This document shows positions 35,496 to 47,388 of a stretch of DNA of 64,000 bases, piece by piece. The position numbers and the translations under genes are program-made. Position 1 is the first letter of the stretch, and each line of letters starts with the position of its first letter. Source of the DNA: Peromyscus leucopus. Lineage: Eukaryota; Chordata; Mammalia; Rodentia; Cricetidae. The notes beneath the pieces are model-generated. The model saw only the letters and a program-made list of their open reading frames with translations. It had not been told where the DNA came from and made no database searches. The stretch is taken from assembly GCF_004664715.2 (NCBI RefSeq), contig NC_051063.1, positions 144,363,319 to 144,427,318 of the forward strand. The letters run 5' to 3'.

Positions 35496-36606
35496 AGCCT
35501 TTTTTGAACTTTGAACCACTCAAACTGAGATATAAATAAACCACTTTTCAGTGTAAATATAGCTCAACTCAGATATTTCAGTACAGTAACAAAGTGGACT
35601 AACATTCAATGTCTCTTTTTTTATGTATTTATAATCTATCAACAGCCCAGACCTTGAAGGCCTTTTGCTATTACAGTTATCTCCCTATTACAACTATTTA
35701 TCATCTCCCTGATAGAACTACTAGTCCCTGGAAGAGAGGCATTTTGGTTGACCTTGCTTTGTGTAGGATAACATCTTTACTGTCCTTTGGAGAGACATCC
35801 TTCCACTTCTGCAGTCTCAGGTCTGTCTATCAGTGTATAGCAAACAACGCTGAAATTTAATGGCTCAAACCCTAAATTAGCTGTGGATCCACAGAACTGG
35901 AAAATTCTGAGGATGCATGCTGGCTAGGCTGATCTTGATAGTGAGTCTATGCCTCTATAGTCAGCTGGAGAATTAAGACTAGTTTTTGATGGAAAGGTTA
36001 AAATAAATCTGGAAATTTTTCTACATTATTTTAAAATTTACAGTGTGGACCATTATTGCCCTCTATCTTCTTAAATATGGGCCAAGTGTATGACTGGTTT
36101 CTAAGAAGTGGAATGTGGTGGAATGCAAACCTGGGACTCTGAGGCACTTTCTACATGCTCCAGGTTGCTTGCTCAGTAGTGAAATGTCCTGACTTTAGGA
36201 CACACACAGACAATGGAAGAGAGGTCCTCCTGGGAATAACTGAGAGCTACGGCCTATGAACAACTTGTTCCATGGAGGGAGCCATTTTGACATACTACAA
36301 CTCCAGATACCCACAGCACTGGCTAGTTCAATCAAATAACACTTTGACTGAAATTTAATGAGGCATCAAAGCCAAAGCTTAGCCAGAGCTAAGACACAAT
36401 TGCATTCTGGACCTTGAGGAAATGTGGAGTAAGAACTGTAGGTTATCCTTTCAAGTAACTAATTTGGGGCGGGGGGGGGGGGGATCTGAAACACTTTAAT
36501 GGATAATGAGCACACTGACTTATTCACAGCTGGTGCTCTTCACTGCATATGTGACCTCTAGTCCTCTAGTCTGACATTGATGCCAAGACTTACTTGTTTC
36601 TATGGG
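35496..36606. other. Unrecognised non-coding DNA
   Basis: Likely contains decayed LTR material near 35500-35610 and 36040-36200, but not firmly identifiable. Confidence 0.45.
36466..36483. repeat. G homopolymer tract
   Basis: A short ggggc block and then 13 consecutive G. Prone to slippage and sequencing error. Confidence 0.9.
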
Positions 36607-36937
36607 TTTATGTGTTGTGGAATATTTGTACTCTGTGTGAAAATGTGTTGCTGTGATAGTGTAACAAAATCTGAATGGCCAATAGCTAGGCAGGAGAGAT
36701 AGGCGGGACTTCCTGGCAAAGAAAAGAAGAAGGCAGAGTCTCCAGCCATACATGGAAGAAGCAGGATAGTACATGACAGGATACAGATTAATAGAAATAG
36801 GTTAATTTAAGTTATAAGAGATTGTTTAAAAAAAAAAAGAAGCCTAAGCTAAGACCAAGCTTTCATAATTAATAACTCTCCATGTCATGATTCAGGAGCT
36901 GGCAGGCAGCCCAAGGAAAAAACCAACTATGTTTATG
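36607..36937 (+). mobile_element. Solo ERVK-type LTR with 6-bp target duplication
   Basis: LTR body 36613-36931, starting tgttgtggaatatttgta, with ggccaatagctaggcagg, ataggcgggacttcctgg, and aagctaagaccaagcttt with cataattaataa near the end. The 6-bp repeat tttatg flanks at 36607-36612 and 36932-36937. The last two bases are tg instead of ca. The first 12 bases equal the inverted end of the LTR at 38925-39425. No proviral interior remains. Confidence 0.82.
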
Positions 36938-37004
36938 AGTATATTTGTCAGGTTCCTCCAGAGTCACAACTGACAGGATGTGTAAAGCTCCACCCAAAAC
37001 CATA

Positions 37005-37136
37005 TGTTAGAAATTCAATGCCCTGTGCAACAGAGTTAGAAAGCAGAGTGGATGGAGTGAGAGGCAATCAGACCATGAGAATAAACACACTCATGCTATA
37101 GTATCTAGAGGGGTTTTGTTATAAAAGGGGGAGTTT

Positions 37137-37191
<55 letters not shown>

Positions 37192-37405
37192 CCTCCCTCC
37201 CTCCCTCCCTCCCTCCCTCCCTCCCTCCCTCCTCTCTTCATATCTCTCTTCCTCTTTCCAACACAGGATGATACAGCAAGAACATCCTTGCCAAGAGATC
37301 TGCCTCTTCCCAGCTTCCAGAACCACAGGCCAATTTCTGTCATTACAAGTTGCCTAGACACAGGCAATTCAGCTAGAGCATCACAAAATCGACTGAGACA
37401 GTCTA
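37005..37405 (+). mobile_element. MaLR-type LTR with microsatellite expansion
   Basis: atgttagaaattcaatgccc and agaccatgagaataaac precede a TATA-like gttataaaagggggag, then a CT-rich stretch. Afterwards come gatgatacagcaagaacatc, tcccagcttccagaacca, gtcattacaagttgcctaga and gactgagaca at the end. The order is that of an MLT/MST LTR, whose natural CT-rich segment has expanded here. Confidence 0.68.
37142..37232. repeat. (CT)n(CCCT)n microsatellite
   Basis: About 22 CT units and then about 11 ccct units, a 90-bp homopyrimidine run inside the MaLR LTR. Confidence 0.97.
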
Positions 37406-38671
37406 TGAGAATGTGGAAAGAGAAAGAGACATAGTTATAGAAATCACTTCATGAGTTTTGGAGGCCGAAACATTCTACAATGTCCTGTCTGTAAACTGAA
37501 AACTCGGGAGAACTGGTCATGGACGTCAGTTTCTGTTCCAAGGCCTGAGAATCTGGGGAAATGGGTGGCAATATAATCCCACCATTCAAAGACAACAGCT
37601 CAAACAATTAACAAATAAACAAATAAGTAAAAGTGCATTGACCCTTCTTCACATTTTATTTTCTCTATTGGGACCCTCAATGGATCGGACAAGGTCCACT
37701 CCCACCAACTGAATTCAATCTTCTGCACCCACACTACCAACTCAAATATCCATCTCTCCCAAAACACCCTTGCAGACACACTCATAAAAATGTTTCCAAG
37801 ACAGTTAGGCATTCCTTAGCCCAGCCAAGTTACACACCACAGCAAGGAAGAATAAGCTCGAGATGTCCCTTGAAACCTAAGTGTGTCAATGGGATGCTGC
37901 CATTATAACTGGCTAAAGAATTACCCAGGCCAGCATAGGTTCAGTGCAAGGAAACAAATACCCAAATGCCATCTTCTCTGGAGGGAATAGCTACAAAGTT
38001 CCCTACTAAGGGATGCGGTTAACAGTGTAGCACCCGTGTTACCACCCGTTTACCATGTCTGAGTGAGGGACTGAGGATTAAAAACAGAGACAAGACAGCG
38101 GGTCATTCGCAAGCCAACAAACAGCTACCAAAGGAATAGGTGGGGGGGCAGGGCCCAATATAACAGGAAAGAAATATTGGTGAACATTTTTGTAATGCAT
38201 CCACAATAGAATTGCCCTTCAAGGCGATGTTTCTCCTTTGGTCCTAATATTGAGCATGAAGCAAGGACAGTCAAATATTCCCATCCATCCTGCCATTGAT
38301 GTTAGGACTCTTGGCCAGGAATGCCATGAAGGTAAAAATGCATGGTTTAGTCCTGATAATAAACAGTTTGAAAAACTGGTGTATGTGTTCTTAAATTCTA
38401 TATTTCCAGGCCTTTGCTATTTTAAATACTTCCTGGATTCTACTTTATGGTGGTGTTTCCTTATAAATCCATGATATCAGACAGTTCTAGGAGAAGGTAT
38501 CAACTTCTTTTTCACATATTTAAGCTATGAACAGTTATATCCACATAGAAAGAATGTCCATGAACTTTTGAGAACTCTGCTCATGCAGATGTTTGTTTAA
38601 TGCTATATAATCAAGACATCCCAAAGACATTTAACCAATTAAATCCACCAGCCTATAAAATATTATCATTA
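37406..38671. other. Unique non-coding DNA
   Basis: No repeat was recognised and no defensible coding frame. Confidence 0.55.
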
Positions 38672-38840
38672 CAGGCTAGTATGGTGATGTGTGCCTCTAA
38701 TCTCAGCACTTAGGAGGTGGGGGTAACAGGATTAAGGAGTTCAAGGATAGCCTCAGGTATACAGGGAGTTTGACACCATCCTGGACTATGTGAGACTATT
38801 TCAACTCTCCCCAACCCCAAACACACACACACACACACAC
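38672..38840 (+). mobile_element. B1/B4-like SINE, old, with CA tail
   Basis: ggctagtatggtgatgtgtg, cctctaatctcagcacttag, aggagttcaaggatagcctc and tgtgagactatttcaa, then a CA tract at 38821-38840. Confidence 0.65.
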
Positions 38841-38904
38841 GTTCACATGCACACATTCACATGTGTTCACACATACACATCATTAGTGATTCTTTCTAGC
38901 ATTA

Positions 38905-39630
38905 TAGAAACAGCAAGGCATAGTTGTAGTTACTATTTTTTTTAAAACAAAACAAAACTCTTTTTGGGGCCTGCCACCCAGCTCTTAAATAAATATATGG
39001 AGACTTGATTCTTACTTATGAATGCCTGGCCTTAGCTTGGCTTATTTCTAGCCAGCTTTTCCTAAATTATCCCATCTACCTTTTGCCTCTGGGTTTTTAT
39101 CTTTCTTTATTCTATATGTCTTTCTTTACTTCTTACTCCATGGCTTGCTGTGTAGCTGGGTAGCTGGCCCCTGATAACCTCCTTTTCTCGCTCCTCCTCT
39201 TTTCTTATTCTCTCTGCCTAGCAGCCCCACCATCCTTTCTCTTGCCTGGCTACTGCCCATTCAGCTCTTTATTAGACCATCATGAGTTTTAGGCAGACAA
39301 AGTAACACAGTTTCACAGAGTTAAACAAATGTAACATAAAAGAGAGCAACAAGTATTTGCATCATTAAACAAATGTTCCACAGCATAAATGAATGTACCA
39401 CATCTTAAAATAATATTCCACAACACATAGTGATTAAGGGCACAGACTTTTAGATCCAAAGCCATGAGTTCAAATCTTATTTCCATCTATTACTATTATT
39501 ATCTCAGTCTTGGGCAAGTTTTCAAGCCTTTTCCAACTCATTTTCTCCACTGGATAAAATATAAGAAGCCCCAAATGGAAACTCTCTTGTGAGGTTCTTT
39601 TAAGAACTAAACATAAAATGTATCTATACA
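38905..39630 (+). mobile_element. MIR SINE split by an LTR
   Basis: The left piece is short (aaacagcaaggcatagt). The right piece, after the LTR, continues gattaagggcacagactt, gccatgagttcaaatctt, ttgggcaagttttcaagcc and ctcattttctccactg. Joined without the LTR these follow MIR order. Confidence 0.75.
38919..39431 (-). mobile_element. Solo ERVK-type LTR with 6-bp target duplication, inside MIR
   Basis: LTR body 38925-39425, tg at the left and ca at the right. Minus-strand start is tgttgtggaatattat. Direct repeats catagt lie at 38919-38924 and 39426-39431. Plus-strand landmarks: ggggcctgccacccagctct, gcctggccttagcttggctt, gtctacct-type block near 39077, ttgcctggctactgcccatt and ttattagaccatcatgag. 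At 501 bp it is longer than its two relatives, so it is a different subfamily or less deleted. No proviral interior remains. Confidence 0.88.
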
Positions 39631-39919
39631 ATCTAGTTAGTCCAGGACTCCAAACATAAGAATTGACCATATTTACTACTTTTATTGTTAAGGTCATTGG
39701 AGCTAATAGTGATGTTCCTTCCCAATGACAATTTAAGTTGTTAACACTCAGGACTTGACAATTGACTCACCAGATCTGGTCCATGTAGGACTGGCATCAT
39801 CCTCTAAGTACAACAGTGCAAGAAGTCAGGACACAATGCAACTCAGAGAGGAAGTTAGCACTAGAGGATGTGAACATCACCTCTCCATAATCCATCTGGG
39901 CTAGGCTAGGAGTGTCAGA

Positions 39920-42900
39920 AGCCAAGTCAGATTAAAGCTGGATTTCAACAAGAGAAACAACAGAAAACCTACAAACTCATGGAAACTGAACAACTCCTCA
40001 CTGAATGCTACTGTGTCAAGGCAGAAATAAAGAAATTAAAGACTTACTAGAGTCCAGTGAAAATGAATGCACAATATACCCTAACTTCAGGGAAACTGTG
40101 AAAGCAGGGCTGGGAGGAAAGTTCATTGCATTAAGAGCCTTCATAAAGGAATTTCAAAGATCTCATACTAGCAATTCAACAGCACACTTGAAAGCTCTAG
40201 AACAAACAGAAACAAACACACCCAAGAGGAGTAGATGGCAAGAAATAATCAAACTGGGGACTGAAATCAATAAAATAGAAACAAAGAGAACAATACAAAG
40301 AATCAATGAATCAAAGAGTTGGTTCTTTGAGAAAATCAACAAGATAGACAAAACTTTATCTAAACTAACCAAAAAAAGCAGAGAGAGAATATCCAAATGA
40401 ACAAAATCATAAAGGAAAGGGGGTTATAACACAGACACCAGGGAAACCCAGAAAATCATAAGGGCATATTTAAAAACCTGTCCTCCACCAAATTGGAAAA
40501 TATAAAAGAAATGGATCATTTTCTCAATAGATACCACTTACCAAAGTTAAACGAAGAACAGATAAGCAATTTAAAAAGACCTAAAGACCCTACTGAAATA
40601 TAAACAATCATTAAAGTTTTCCCAACCAAAAACAACCCAGGGCCAGATGGTTTTAGTGCAGAATTCTACCGGACTTTCAAAAAAGAGCTAACACCAATAA
40701 TCGTCAAATTATTCCACAAAATAGAAATAGAAGGAAAAATGTCCAATTCACTTTAAGAGGCCACAGTTACTCTGATATCCAAACTATAAAAAGACCCAAC
40801 AAAGGAAGAGAACTGCTGACCAATTTCCCTTATTAACATAGATGCAAAAATACTCACCAACTGAATCCAAGAACACACCAAAAAGGTCATCTACCATGAT
40901 CAAGTAGGCTTCCTCCCAGCAATGCAGGGATGGTTCAGTACACAAAAATCAGTAAATGTAATCTAATACATAAACAAACTGAAAGAAAAAATCCACATGA
41001 TCTTCTCGTTAGATGCAGAAAAGGCCTTTGAAAAAATTAACACCACTTCATAATAAAAGTCATGGAGAGATTTGGGATGCAAGGGACATATCTAAATATA
41101 ATAAAGACAATTTACAGCAGACCTATCACCAACATCAAGTTAGAGAGAAACTCAAAGCAATTCCACTAAAATCAGGAACAAGGCAAAGTTGTCTATTCTC
41201 TACATATCTATGAAACATAGTACTGGAAGTTTAAGCTAAAACAATAAGACAACTAAAGGAAATAAAGGGGATACAAATTAGAAAGGAGGAAGTCAAAGCA
41301 TTGTTATTTGAAGATTATATGATATACATAAATAACCCCCAAAATTCTACCAGGAAACTCCTTACAGCTAACAAACACCTTCAGCAAAGTGGCTGGATAC
41401 AAGATTAACTTAAAAAAAATCAGTAGCCCTCTTGAATACAAATGACTAACAGACTTTGAAAGAAACAGGGAAACAACATCTTTAACAATAATCTCAAACA
41501 ATATAAAAACAACTTGGAGTAACTCTAACCAAGCAAGTGAAAGACTTGTATGATTGAAAACTTCAAGTCTTTGAAGAAAGAAATTGAAGAAGATATCAGA
41601 AGATGGAAAGATCTCCCATGCTCATGGACCAGTAGGTTAACATAGTAAAGGTGGCCATCTTATCAAAAACAATCTACAGATTCAATGCAATCCCCACCAA
41701 AATTCCAACACAAGTCTTTACAGACCTTGAAAGGACAATTCTCAACTTCATGTGGGAAAACAAAACCTAGGATAGCTAAAACAATCCTGAACAAGAACTT
41801 CTGGAGGTCTCATCACTCCTAACTTCAAGTTGTACTATGGCACTATAGTAATAAAAACTGCATGGTATTGGCATAAAAATAGACTTGTTGTTCAATGGAA
41901 TCAAGCTGAAAACCCATATATAAGTCCACACACATATAGAAAACTGATTTTTTTATAAAGAAGCCAAAAATACACAGCAAAATGAAGACAGCATCTTCAA
42001 CAAATGGTGATTGTCTAACTGGATGTCTGCATGTAGAAGAATGTGAATAGATCAATATTTTTCACCCTGCAGAAAACTCAAGTTAAAATGGATCAAAGAT
42101 CTCAACACAAAACTAAATATACTGAACAGGATAGAAGGGGAAATGAGAATAGCCCATTGGTACAAGAGACAATTTTCTGAACAGAACACTAACAGCATAG
42201 GCACTAAGATCAACAATGAATAATTTGGACCTCATAAAACTGAAAAGCTTCTGTAAGCCAAAGGACACAGTCCATTAATCGAAGTAGCAGCCTACAAAAT
42301 GGGAAAAGATTTTTACCAAAACCACATGCGATTGAGGACTAATATCCAAAATATATAAAGAAGTCAAGAAACCAGGTATCAAAAAATCAATTGAAAATTG
42401 GGGTAGAGACCTAAATAGAGAATTCCCAATAGAGGAAACCTATATGACTGTGAAATACTTAAATGTTCAACATCCTTAGCCATCAGGGAAATACAAATTA
42501 AAAATGCTTTGAGATTCCATCTTACATTGCACCTGTCAGAATGGCTAAGATCAATTATACAAGTGACAACTCATGCTGACAAGGATAAGGGGAACATTCC
42601 TCCACTGCTAGTGGAAGTGCAAGCTTGTACAGCCACTATGGAAATCAATATCAATATGTCCATTCCTCAGAAAATGAGGAATCAATCTACCTCAAGATCC
42701 AGCTATACCATTCTTAGGCATATACCCAATGGAAACTCCATCCTACCCCAAGGACACTTGCTCAACCATGTTCATTATAGTTTTATTCATAATAGCCAGA
42801 AACTGGAACCAACCTTGATGTCCCTCAACTGAAAACTGGATAAAGAAAACGTGGTGCATTTACATAATGGAGTATTACTCTGCTGTTAAAAAAAAATGAC

Positions 42901-43864
42901 ATCATGAACTTTGCAGACAAATGGATGGAACTAGAAAAAAAAATCATCCTGAGTGAGGCTACCCAAACCCAGACAAATAGTTATGGCATGTATTCAATTA
43001 TAAGTAGTTATTAGCCATTAAGTAAGTAATATAAATAATAACCAAGCTAAAATCTACAGACCTAGAAAGATTAGATAAAGACAAGGTATCTAGGGAGCAA
43101 TGCATGGATTTCTCTGGGAGGAAGAAATAGAATGGATTTTATTTTAGTGGACTGGGAGTGCTTGGGGACAGGAGCGGGGATGGGGTGATCACGTGGGAGA
43201 AAATAATGAGGAGGGACAGAGTATTGGTAGAGATGCTGGAACTGGGGGGCTCTTAGGGGATGGTGTGGAAACCTAGTGCAGTGGAAACTACCTGGAATCT
43301 ATTAAGGTGATCCTAATGAGGACTCCTAGAAATGAGGCATACAGACTCTCAACTGGCCATCTCCTATTGCCAGGTAAGGATTCCAGTGGCAGGACCAGGT
43401 TGCAGTCAATTGAGTTGTTGGCCAGGTAGGCCCCATGGAAATCCCTGAACAACCCAGACTGTTGCTAAGATAAAATATTGCTCTCCACAGACTCACAGTT
43501 GGGCCCTCTTGCCAAGGACAACACATAATCCTCAACTCATTGAACATGGAGACTTGAAGCTGGGGCCTAAACAGAGCCTTCACCCCTATGTTTTAGTCTC
43601 TTTGGTGTGAGAAAATATTCTGCAGGCTGCTGAAAGAGAAGTATGGACACCAACCCAGCCACACAAACCTTTGACCTACAATCTGTCCTGCCTGAAAACT
43701 ATGCTAGGGCAGTGGTGGCAACCATTTTGGAATCATGGGAGAAGCTGACAAATGTCTGATTTGGCCTAAGGTATACTCTGTAAGAAGAATACTGCTAGGG
43801 TAACTAAGAACCAGAGACTAGGTAGCCCAGAGACTTAGGGTAAAACCAAACATTACTGGTAAAA

Positions 43865-43921
<57 letters not shown>

Positions 43922-44605
43922 CAATAAATTGACTACTAATGATATTCTGCTATATTCACAGATCAGTGTCTTATCCAGTCATCACCAGAGAGGGTTCCTC
44001 CAGCAGCAGATGGAAACAGAAGAAACCCATAGCCAGGTATTATGCAGAGAAAGAGTCTCAATTGGAGGTCTCCATCAAATCCCTCCCCTCAGAGCCCAGG
44101 GAATCCTGTGGAGATTGTAAGAGCCAGAGGGAATGGAGGATACAAGGAGAAAAAAAACACCTGAATCAACTATGCAAGGCTCATACAGGCTCACAGAGAC
44201 TGACGTAACAAGTACAGGTCCTACATGGGTCTGCACCAGGTCCTCTGTGTATATATTACAGCTTTTAGCAAAGTATTTTTATGGGTCTTCTGACTGTGAG
44301 GATGAGTGGGTCTCTGACTCTTTTGCTTGCTCTTGGGACTCTTTTCCTCCTGTTGGGTTGTCATGTTCAACTCCTTTATGATAGCTTTGTTTTATCTTAT
44401 TATATTTTGTTTTGTCATGTTTGGTTGTTATCTCTTAGAAGACTATTGTTTTAAATGAGAGACAGAAAGGGAGTGGGTTAGAAGGGGAGGGGAGGTGGGG
44501 GATGGAACTGGGAGAAGTACACAGTGGGGAAGCTATAATCTGGATATATTGTATGAGAACAGAATCTATTTTCAGTAAAAGAAAAATAATTTTAAAAAAG
44601 AATCA
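39920..44605 (+). mobile_element. 5'-truncated LINE-1, decayed
   Basis: ORF2 from just after the endonuclease domain to the 3'UTR. Conceptual reading shows FNKRNNRKPTNSWKLNN near 39945. The frame at 40005-40400 carries [16 protein letters not shown] and [17 protein letters not shown]. The RT catalytic motif, FADD in active L1s, reads FEDY at 41307-41318, so an essential Asp is lost. Many stops and frameshifts are present. The 3'UTR includes a TA microsatellite and ends with tggatatattgtatgag near 44540. No target duplication was recognised. Confidence 0.92.
43868..43921. repeat. (TA)n microsatellite
   Basis: About 27 TA steps with one gt interruption, inside the L1 3'UTR. Confidence 0.97.
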
Positions 44606-44680
44606 GAAAAAAATAACCATTTGCTACAACATGAAATTAGTTCTGTTCACCAGTCTGGTTTGAAAATGAGCAAGCACAGT

Positions 44681-44895
44681 GGATGTTCACAGCAGCAAAC
44701 ATTGAGGGTGTTCACAGCAGCAAAGAATTGAGGATGCTCACAGCAGCACAACTGAGGATGCTCACAGCAGCACACACTGAGGATGTTTACAGCAGCACAC
44801 ACTGAGGATGTTTACAGCAGCACACATTGAGGATGCTCACAGCAGCACACACTGAGGGTGTTCACAGCAGCACACACTGAGGATGCTCACAGCAG
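44681..44895. repeat. 25-bp minisatellite, 8.6 copies
   Basis: Unit ggatgctcacagcagcacac followed by actga. Unit starts: 44681, 44706, 44732, 44756, 44781, 44806, 44831, 44856 and a partial at 44881. Lengths are 25, 26, 24, then 25. Variants alternate between gctcac, gttcac and gtttac. It begins about 75 bp after the L1 3' end. Confidence 0.97.
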
Positions 44896-45439
44896 AAAGA
44901 GAGAGTAGCAGATTCTCTCCATGGTCTGCTGGGAAGTTTTGGTTATTAAGAATATACCCTGTGTTGCTGAACTAAGAGCATCTTAGAAGGTGGAGGTAGT
45001 GGTGCTTGAAATAGAAAGGCTGTTTGGAAACTGACAGATATTTGGGACGGTACAGGAAAAAGACTCCACGTCTGATCCTTCACTCTCAGGACCAGTTTGT
45101 AACCACTTCCTTCTTTCATTGTTTGCTAATGTTCAGTATCACTTTTACTTCATGATTTGCGATTTAGAGACAAAAAGGCCAAGATTGAGGTCATACAGCT
45201 GTGCCAAAGTATAGAAGGAAGGATGACTTTTACAGGTTAAATGGTATGTAGAAGAAAAAAATGGTGTCTGGGATTCTGGGATTGATGGCCTGACCAAGTA
45301 CAGAATGAAGGGATAAAGAGGGTGGGTGAGGAATTGAGGACCTGTGTATTTTTCCCCTTAATAAAGGGACATGACACTCATCGCTTATATTCAGTGGATA
45401 GTTCCATGCTTATGCACACTCCAATGGCCCTGATTTAAC
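44896..45439. other. Unrecognised non-coding DNA
   Basis: No repeat landmark and no coding frame. Confidence 0.5.
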
Positions 45440-45595
45440 ACAGTGGGGTCACAATGCAGAAACAAAAAACAAAACCAGAAGATTAAAATGGCATGGAGAT
45501 TGGGTGGGAAGAGAACATGAGAAGGTAAAGGGATGAGTGTGACCAGAATTTATTACACACCTGTATGAAGCTGTTGAAGAATAAATAGATTTTTT
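45440..45595 (+). mobile_element. LINE-1 (Lx-like) extreme 3' end
   Basis: ggtgggaagagaacatgaga, ggatgagtgtgaccagaa and ctgtatgaagctgttgaaga then aataaa. The same end structure occurs at about 59590-59660. Confidence 0.6.
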
Positions 45596-47257
45596 TAATG
45601 GGCATGAATTTCATGATGATGGGTGCTCAGTGACTTGGCAGTTCTTGGGTATCTGCTGTCTGGTTCTCACTTATCATCCTCTGGAAAGGGTGAACTTTTA
45701 CACCTCTCAGCCCATTATCTGGAAGTGGAGATACACATAGAACCAAAACTTGGAATACAATTTCAAGAGTTCAAGGAAACCCTATGGTCTAGCGGATCAC
45801 AGGTCAAGTACAAACAACAGCTTTCTTTTATGTATTGTGATATCTCTGTTGAAACTCCATCTTTGAATCCAGACCTTCCCATTGTTTCTAAAACAAATGG
45901 GGGAGTGGGTGCTTATCAGACTGTATTCAATGACTTGCTAAATCGTCTTTCAGATAGGGAGTGTCTGCAGCCATGTTCCTCACTTGTGGTGTATGTTGAG
46001 ATTACCGCCTGGAAAGGCCAACCATTTGTACTTCGAGTGTGACCCAGCTGATTCTACAATGGAATGCAGTTGGAACCCGACTGATATGGGTTCTTCCATC
46101 ACAGGGGGGACCTGGTGTACAACAGCCAATGTTCGGCCTGTCTTCCCTTCACTTTCCACTCCCAGTGTACCTCTAAGAAGCTGTTATACGAAGTCTAGGA
46201 GACAGAGACACAGCAGATCCTTTGTTTGCACATTTTTTTTTCACTCAGTCAGTCCTGTCCTCATCACAAAACTCATGAAAACACAGCTATAACCCAAACT
46301 GAACTGGCACCTGTCAATAAGCTGAGGATTTCCCCTCTGGCCTTTCTTCACCAGGAACAAGTGTGTTTTCAAAACAGGGTGCTGGCCTCTCTAGCTTGCA
46401 CAGGACCTGAGATGAGTCACCTGTTGTTGAGTAGATTGGGGTCAGTAGTACAGCTGTGTGTGGATAGCTTCACCTTTGATCTGCTCGTGTACATTTTCAG
46501 AGGACAGAATTTTCCAGGCAACTCTTAAGCTGCTTCCTTTGTTAATCTCTGAACAATAGATTTAAAACTTTTAGACACAGACAGACAATGTGATAATGTT
46601 TGTAATAGGTAATCTTAAAGAAAAAAGGTTTATCAAATCTAAAGGCTTCTATATATGGGTGCGCGTGCGCGCGCGCGCACACACACACATAACTTTTTAC
46701 AGACTCCAGGAAGAATGGCAGTCTGCTGAAAAGTCAGGAAGTGAGTTCTGTTCAAGCAACACCCACCTGGCTGCAGACCTGAAAAGACAGAGAGCTGATG
46801 CTTTGGGAACGGTGTCCTTGCAGCATGGTTACTTCCAGAACTCTTAGTTCTTAGACAGTAGTTCATTGTGTCCAATCTTAAAGAACATCTGGCTCAGATT
46901 CAAAATAATGATAATCAGTAAAATTGCCTTGTTAGGGAGATGCTTAAAGCACTTCTCTCTCAGCCTGAATTCAATGAATAACTGAAAAACATCATTTTAT
47001 CATCCTAGAAAGAGAAGGGGGATATTGGACCCGAGGAAAGTGAAGTCATTCCTCCAAGAAACCCGCAATACCGTTACCCAGGGCAAAAAAAACAAAAAGG
47101 CAGTGCGTCTGTCTCAAGTCTTTGAAAATAGTGTCCTGGAATATTTACCTGCATGAGAGAAGTAGACATTTGATTTTGAGTGAATAAATGGCATGATTAC
47201 CAGGATTCTTGTGAAATTTGTTAGGGAAGAACAGCCCGAGAATGTCTTTAACACACA
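45596..47257. other. Unique DNA with a 139-codon open frame
   Basis: A plus-strand frame at 45623-46042 (139 codons) lies in repeat-free sequence. No domain, signal peptide or membrane segment is recognised and its composition is unremarkable. No polyadenylation signal or splice structure supports it. Chance is the likelier explanation, a pseudogene fragment the alternative. Confidence 0.5.
46659..46689. repeat. (GC)n(AC)n compound dinucleotide tract
   Basis: gtgcgcgtgcgcgcgcgcgc then AC steps. Same design as the tract at 14814-14853. Confidence 0.95.
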
Positions 47258-47388
47258 AGAGAGAGAGACAGAGACAGAGACAGACAGAAACAGAGAGACA
47301 GAGGGAGGGAGGGAGGGAGGGAGGGAGGGAGGGAGGGAGGGAGGGAGGGAGGGAGGGAAAGAGAGAGTAGGAGAGAGAGAGAGAGACT
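47258..47388. repeat. Polypurine (GA)n(GGGA)n(GA)n compound repeat
   Basis: About 14 ggga units at 47301-47358 flanked by gagaca/gaga repeats, giving about 130 bp of near-homopurine sequence. Such tracts can form triplex (H-DNA). Confidence 0.97.

Noticed and set aside
37118..37134. TATA-like gttataaaaggggg as a gene promoter
   Set aside because: It sits at the usual place within a MaLR LTR and no transcript structure follows.
37119..37434. Leu/Ser/Pro-rich and Arg/Glu/Gly-rich frames on both strands
   Set aside because: They are translations of the CT/CCCT microsatellite; the same holds for the frames at 47193-47531 on the GGGA repeat.
40005..40400. 131-codon plus-strand frame as a host gene
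   Set aside because: Its residues match the L1 ORF2 linker region and it lies inside a decayed L1.
44681..44895. CRISPR-like array of regular repeats
   Set aside because: Units are contiguous with no spacers, and the host is a mammal; it is a minisatellite.
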